In this document: positions 6,947 to 10,169 of the stretch, one piece after another
Position numbering within the stretch: the first letter of the stretch is position 1
Layout: each line of letters opens with the position of its first letter
Source: CAYINU01 sp964364855
GTDB taxonomy: Bacteria; Margulisbacteria; Marinamargulisbacteria; CAYINU01
Assembly (NCBI GenBank): GCA_964364855.1
Contig: CAYINU010000067.1
Location: 1-10,169 of the forward strand
Direction of reading: 5' to 3'
Length of the DNA: 10,169 nucleotides
Translations under genes and position numbers: made by a program
Notes under the pieces: generated by a model
What the model was told of the DNA's origin: nothing
Seen by the model: only the letters and a program-made list of their open reading frames with translations
Database searches by the model: none

Positions 6947-6990
6947 CCGAAAAACAAAGCGCGCCTCTCGTTGTGACGAAAAGCGCGCTT
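6947..6990 (-). terminator. Intrinsic terminator of lipoprotein B
   Basis: On the minus strand AAGCGCGC (6990-6983) pairs with GCGCGCTT (6964-6957), giving an 8-bp GC-rich stem. An inner 4-bp stem (acga/tcgt, 6976-6979 with 6968-6971) closes a TGTG loop. A T-rich tail (TTTGTTTTT) follows the outer stem. It sits about 30 nt after the stop of the 7022-8506 gene and before the start of the 5418-6899 gene. Confidence 0.8.
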
Positions 6991-7021
6991 GTGCGTTCCC
7001 GAGGGCCGATCAGGTATTAAA

Positions 7022-8506
7022 CTACCAATTACTGCGTTTGACGTAGATTCGGGTCATGGCGTGGTCCCCATAGGGATAGGTGGCCATCAGATCTACTTCC
7101 AGATAAGACGGGGAAGCGGTTGCAGCATCCACTTGGGCTTGGGTTAACGTGCTGACCAAGATATCCTCACCGATCGAAATCATGTTCTGATTGCCGATTT
7201 GGACATTGCTCGTACCGTAAAAACGAGTCCGCATCGCATAATCCATATCCACTAACAGATTATTGTTTTCATCCCGCGGAGCTTGATAGGTGAAGTCAAT
7301 ACCGCCGGCAATGTTAATCCGATAGGGGGCCTCAACGCTGCCGCTGCCCAACAGCCACAACGAGGTGTCGTTGAGCATGGTAGAGAATTTGAAGTTCAGC
7401 TGTAGCCAGAAGTATTCCTTAGATCCGTTGGTGTACGTTACTTCCACCAAAATGACATCTCCGGTATCAAAGGTATTATTTTCCGGATCAAGCCTGACTG
7501 TCCAAACCACTTCCCCCGATGCGTTTTGTGCCTTGTATAGCCTAAACGATGTGCTGGACCAGAGGGTGTTTGGGGATGGGTAGGTTTCCAATGCGTTGTA
7601 AGACGCGGGGAGACTGTGAATGCGGCTATTTTGATAGCTCGCATTGACGCGAATGGCCGTCATGGACGAAATGGCGCTCGCGTCGTTAGGCCGGAGCTCC
7701 ACGGCTACGACGGCATCGTTTGTGACCGAAAAGCTATTTTCGCTGGCGGTGTTCATGTCGATTTCCATAAACATGACCACTTTGGCCATGTTCGTGCTGT
7801 GTTGCGACATCCACGAATTGGCTACGGTGTTATCCAAGCGTTGGCCATCGTTCATGGCGTCGAATATATCCGGCAACCCATCTTCATCCGGATCCACCAT
7901 ATTGGCGGTATTGAGGCTGGTGGTCATCGATGCAGTGCCTTTGCCGAAATTTCCCATGCCCACCGGTCGTCCGCCGTTTGTGACCAGGCGTACCTTGAAG
8001 GTGGCGTTTCCGGTAATCGCAGCGCCGCCGTTGCTGATCACGCCGCGATCGATGCTGCCATCAAAAAGAATGGCAACGTTGGTTGCGTTGTCCGAAACCA
8101 CGATTCCACCCACCGCAGAAGCCGTCGACGTAGCCATGGTAATGGGTCCTGAATAGAGGGTGGGATCCTTTTGGATGATGCCAAAAAAGAAGGTGTTGCC
8201 ATTTTCTACCGTGGCGTCCGTTTGGACATCTAGTGAAAATTGGCCATCTGAGTCAATTTCAGCAAAATAGATGCGCTGAGTGCCTTGATTTTGGGCCCAT
8301 AAAATAAAATTACCTTCCGCCGCAGTTTTAAAATTCGTTGCGGAGCTGGTTCCCATTCCCAAAAAGCTGGTGGTTCCCGAAACGTTTCGCGTTACTAACG
8401 ACCCCGTACTGGTCAAACTTGTCTGCCCACACGACGTCAATAAACCCATTACGACCAAAGCCAACCCTCCGTATAGGAAGGCGCGAAACCTTGTTCGGAT
8501 GCGCAT
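7022..8506 (-). CDS. Lipoprotein paralogue B with DxDxDGxxD motif
   Basis: A 494-aa predicted lipoprotein of unknown function. The start is ATG 8504-8506, 6 nt after AAAGGAG; an ATG at 8530 in the same frame would place polar residues before the signal and is rejected. The signal peptide is MRIRTRFR, a hydrophobic core, then lipobox LTSC with C26. The domain plan mirrors paralogue A. A beta-rich segment at about 42-125 includes YFAEIDSDGQFSLDV. D205-D216 (DPDEDGLPDIFD) is a likely calcium-binding loop. Beta-rich segments follow to the end, closing with YPYGDHAMTRIYVKRSNW. Shared blocks with A include GPIT, PVGxGNxGKGT, DAMNxGQxLDN, YFW and IGED. The gap between the two genes is 122 bp and holds a terminator, so they are probably transcribed apart. 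Its best reading is a surface or periplasm-facing structural or adhesive protein, but that is inference. Confidence 0.88.
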   Translation of the reverse strand: MRIRTRFRAFLYGGLALVVMGLLTSCGQTSLTSTGSLVTRNVSGTTSFLGMGTSSATNFKTAAEGNFILWAQNQGTQRIYFAEIDSDGQFSLDVQTDATVENGNTFFFGIIQKDPTLYSGPITMATSTASAVGGIVVSDNATNVAILFDGSIDRGVISNGGAAITGNATFKVRLVTNGGRPVGMGNFGKGTASMTTSLNTANMVDPDEDGLPDIFDAMNDGQRLDNTVANSWMSQHSTNMAKVVMFMEIDMNTASENSFSVTNDAVVAVELRPNDASAISSMTAIRVNASYQNSRIHSLPASYNALETYPSPNTLWSSTSFRLYKAQNASGEVVWTVRLDPENNTFDTGDVILVEVTYTNGSKEYFWLQLNFKFSTMLNDTSLWLLGSGSVEAPYRINIAGGIDFTYQAPRDENNNLLVDMDYAMRTRFYGTSNVQIGNQNMISIGEDILVSTLTQAQVDAATASPSYLEVDLMATYPYGDHAMTRIYVKRSNW

Positions 8507-8512
8507 ATATTG

Positions 8513-8519
8513 CTCCTTT
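8513..8519 (-). promoter_or_regulatory. Ribosome binding site of lipoprotein B
   Basis: AAAGGAG on the minus strand, 6 nt before ATG 8506. It decides this start over the in-frame ATG at 8530. Confidence 0.75.
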
Positions 8520-8562
8520 CGGCCTAGCATCCACTATTACGACGGCTTGGGAACGCCGGCGA

Positions 8563-8571
8563 AGTATAGCA
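8563..8571 (-). promoter_or_regulatory. Putative extended -10 promoter for lipoprotein B
   Basis: TGCTATACT on the minus strand is the same 9-mer as in the osmC promoter. It lies about 57 nt before the ATG of the 7022-8506 gene, in the 91-bp gap after the ABC-F gene. No good -35 is present at 16-18 nt. Confidence 0.45.
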
Positions 8572-8597
8572 TAAACCGCTTGTCGTTTGCTGGCGTG

Positions 8598-10169
8598 TTA
8601 ACTCCGACCTACGAAATCCTCGAAGGTGCCGTGGTAGTCTGTCATCCCGGCGGGAGTGACTTCGATTACGCGGTTGACGACCGTATTGAGCAGCTCAAAA
8701 TCCTGGGAAATGACCATTACAATTTCTGGGAATGCAATCAGACCGTTATTGAGTGCAGAAATCGACTCCAAGTCCAAATGATCGGTGGGTTCATCAAACA
8801 AAAGGGCGTTGGCCTCGGCCATCATCAGTTTTGAAAACATTGCCCGCGCTTTTTCTCCGCCGGACAAAACGCTGGTTTTTTTCATGACCGCATCGCCGGA
8901 AAAGAGCATCCGACCTAGCAGCCCCCGGATGTGCTGAGGATCGCTTTTTTCGTAATATTGCGCTAGCCAATCCAACAGAGATTTGTTTTCGCCAAAGTAT
9001 CGGCTGTTGTCCTTGGGGAAATAGCCCACGGTAATGGTGGGTCCCCATGTCACGGTCCCCGTGTCGGGGGGCAGATCACCGGCCAAGATTCGAAGTAACG
9101 TGGTTTTGGACAGGGAATTGGGACCGACAATGGCGACCTTGTCCCCTTTTTGGAGCGTAAACGACACATTGGTGACCAATGGCTCTCCGTTTAAGGCATA
9201 GGAAACGTCTTTCACCGTGAGTACGCTGTCGCCACATGGACGGCTGGGCTTGAACTGGATAAATGGCGCTCGCCGGGAGGATTGGGGCAGTTCATCGGGA
9301 CGTAATTTCTCGATGAGCTTTTTGCGGGAGGTTGCTTGCTTGGATTTGGAGGCATTGGCACTGAACCGGCGGACAAAGTCTTCGAGCTCTTTGATTTTGT
9401 CTGTGGTTTTTTTGTGTTGGTCTTGTTTTTGCTGGGTGATCAGCTGAGATGACTTTTCCCAGAAGTCATAATTGCCCACGTAAGTGTGTATATTTTTAAA
9501 ATCCAAATCCGCAATGTGGGTACAGACCTTGTTTAAAAAATGCCGGTCGTGGGACACGATAATGACGGTGTTTTCAAAGGCCAATAAAAACTTTTCCAGG
9601 GCCATGACCGTCGAATAGTCCAATTGGTTGGTCGGTTCGTCCAATAGCAAAATGTCGGGGTTTCCAAATAGCGCCTGGGCCAACAATACACGAATTTTTT
9701 GACCGGCCTCCAATTCGCCCATTTTTTTGGTGTGCAGGTCTTCGGGGATACCTAGCTCGCTCAGAAGTGAAGCCGCATTGGGTTCGGCGCTGTATCCATC
9801 CATATCGGCAAACATGATTTCGAGTTTGCCAACTTGCTCGCCCTCCTCATTGCTCAATTCGGGCTTGGCGTACAGGGCATTGCGTTCGGCATAAACATGG
9901 TAAAGGCCTTTGTGTCCCATCAGCACGGTTTCTAGTACCGGGAATTCGTCAAATTCAAACTGATTTTGCTTCAAAATGGCGATGCGCTTACCGGGTGCGA
10001 CGGCGACAGATCCGGATGTGGGTTCTATTTCGCCGGATAATATTTTTAAAAAGGTCGATTTTCCCGCGCCGTTAGGGCCGATCAGACCGTAGCAATTTCC
10101 GTCCAGAAATTTGACATTGACATCTTTAAAGAGGGTTTGGCCGCCAAAGGACAGCGTAAGGTTTTCGGT
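8598..10169 (-). CDS. ybiT: ABC-F ATPase, YbiT type, with degenerate second ATPase domain (5' end outside window)
   Basis: The frame is open to the window edge, giving 523 residues (numbered from 10169); only a few N-terminal residues are missing. It follows E. coli YbiT along its length (GHKxLY, MDGYSAE, RFSANASKSKQATSR, LLGRMLFS). The first ATPase domain has Walker A GPNGAGKST (31-39), signature-position sequence GELEAGQK (151-158), Walker B and DEPTNQLD (177-184) and H207. A charged linker with coiled-coil character spans about 215-300. The second domain has GPNSLSKT at 349-356, an intact LSGGEK (435-440), DEPTDHLD (459-466) and SQD at 488-490 where SHD is usual. There are no membrane segments; ABC-F proteins are soluble and act on ribosomes. 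The altered residues fall in one composite ATP site. A TTG at 9974 could be misread as a start, but the Walker A motif lies upstream in the same frame. Confidence 0.93.
   Translation of the reverse strand, partial: TENLTLSFGGQTLFKDVNVKFLDGNCYGLIGPNGAGKSTFLKILSGEIEPTSGSVAVAPGKRIAILKQNQFEFDEFPVLETVLMGHKGLYHVYAERNALYAKPELSNEEGEQVGKLEIMFADMDGYSAEPNAASLLSELGIPEDLHTKKMGELEAGQKIRVLLAQALFGNPDILLLDEPTNQLDYSTVMALEKFLLAFENTVIIVSHDRHFLNKVCTHIADLDFKNIHTYVGNYDFWEKSSQLITQQKQDQHKKTTDKIKELEDFVRRFSANASKSKQATSRKKLIEKLRPDELPQSSRRAPFIQFKPSRPCGDSVLTVKDVSYALNGEPLVTNVSFTLQKGDKVAIVGPNSLSKTTLLRILAGDLPPDTGTVTWGPTITVGYFPKDNSRYFGENKSLLDWLAQYYEKSDPQHIRGLLGRMLFSGDAVMKKTSVLSGGEKARAMFSKLMMAEANALLFDEPTDHLDLESISALNNGLIAFPEIVMVISQDFELLNTVVNRVIEVTPAGMTDYHGTFEDFVGRS

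Noticed and set aside
7616..8156. Two overlapping plus-strand frames inside lipoprotein B
   Set aside because: The minus-strand gene has a signal peptide, ribosome site and a paralogue. The opposite frames have none of these.
8598..9974. ABC-F gene taken as starting at 9974
   Set aside because: The codon there is TTG in the middle of a continuing frame. The first Walker A motif and the beta strands before it lie upstream to the window edge.

Overview
The window looks like ordinary chromosomal DNA of a Gram-negative bacterium of roughly even base composition. The evidence is two lipoproteins with type II signal peptides, an E. coli-type OsmC, a YbiT-type ABC-F protein and a PE-Lig-Pol LigD. 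OsmC and YbiT recall gammaproteobacterial sequences most, but I cannot fix the taxon. There are no phage, transposon, CRISPR, tRNA or rRNA signatures.

Left part, 3-3403, plus strand: a compact three-gene run made of the 3' end of a tiny two-helix membrane protein (DUF5670/lmo0937-like), then Ku, then a three-domain LigD. The gaps are 9 and 8 nt, so this reads as one operon. Ku and LigD form the complete bacterial two-component non-homologous end-joining system, and all the catalytic motifs I looked for in LigD are present.

Middle, 3404-4991: two genes I do not recognise. A 266-aa plus-strand protein runs tail to tail into a 190-aa Ala/Pro-rich minus-strand protein, and their stop codons touch with no gap. 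The 190-aa gene has a GTG start behind a very strong ribosome binding site. Its Ala-rich stretch is built on a 15-bp tandem repeat. The divergent region between it and osmC holds an 8-bp perfect inverted repeat and a palindromic TTGCAA that could serve as a -35 box in both directions.

Right of centre, 4992-8506: osmC (peroxide/osmotic stress peroxidase) on the plus strand again abuts the stop codon of a minus-strand gene. That gene and the next one upstream encode a tandem pair of paralogous lipoproteins of 493 and 494 aa. Each has the lipid-anchor cysteine at residue 26 and a DxDxDGxxD calcium-loop-like motif near residues 201-216. A good intrinsic terminator lies between them, so they are probably separate transcription units.

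Right end, 8598-10169, minus strand: an ABC-F ATPase of the YbiT type, cut by the window edge. Its second ATPase domain has lost key Walker A glycines and the switch histidine, which points to one normal and one degenerate ATP site.

Recurring theme: stress survival (DNA end joining, peroxide defence, ribosome-associated ABC-F) beside lineage-specific surface and unknown proteins. The most interesting items are the degenerate ABC-F site, the lipoprotein pair and the two unknown convergent genes. I see no convincing new multi-gene defence or mobile system.
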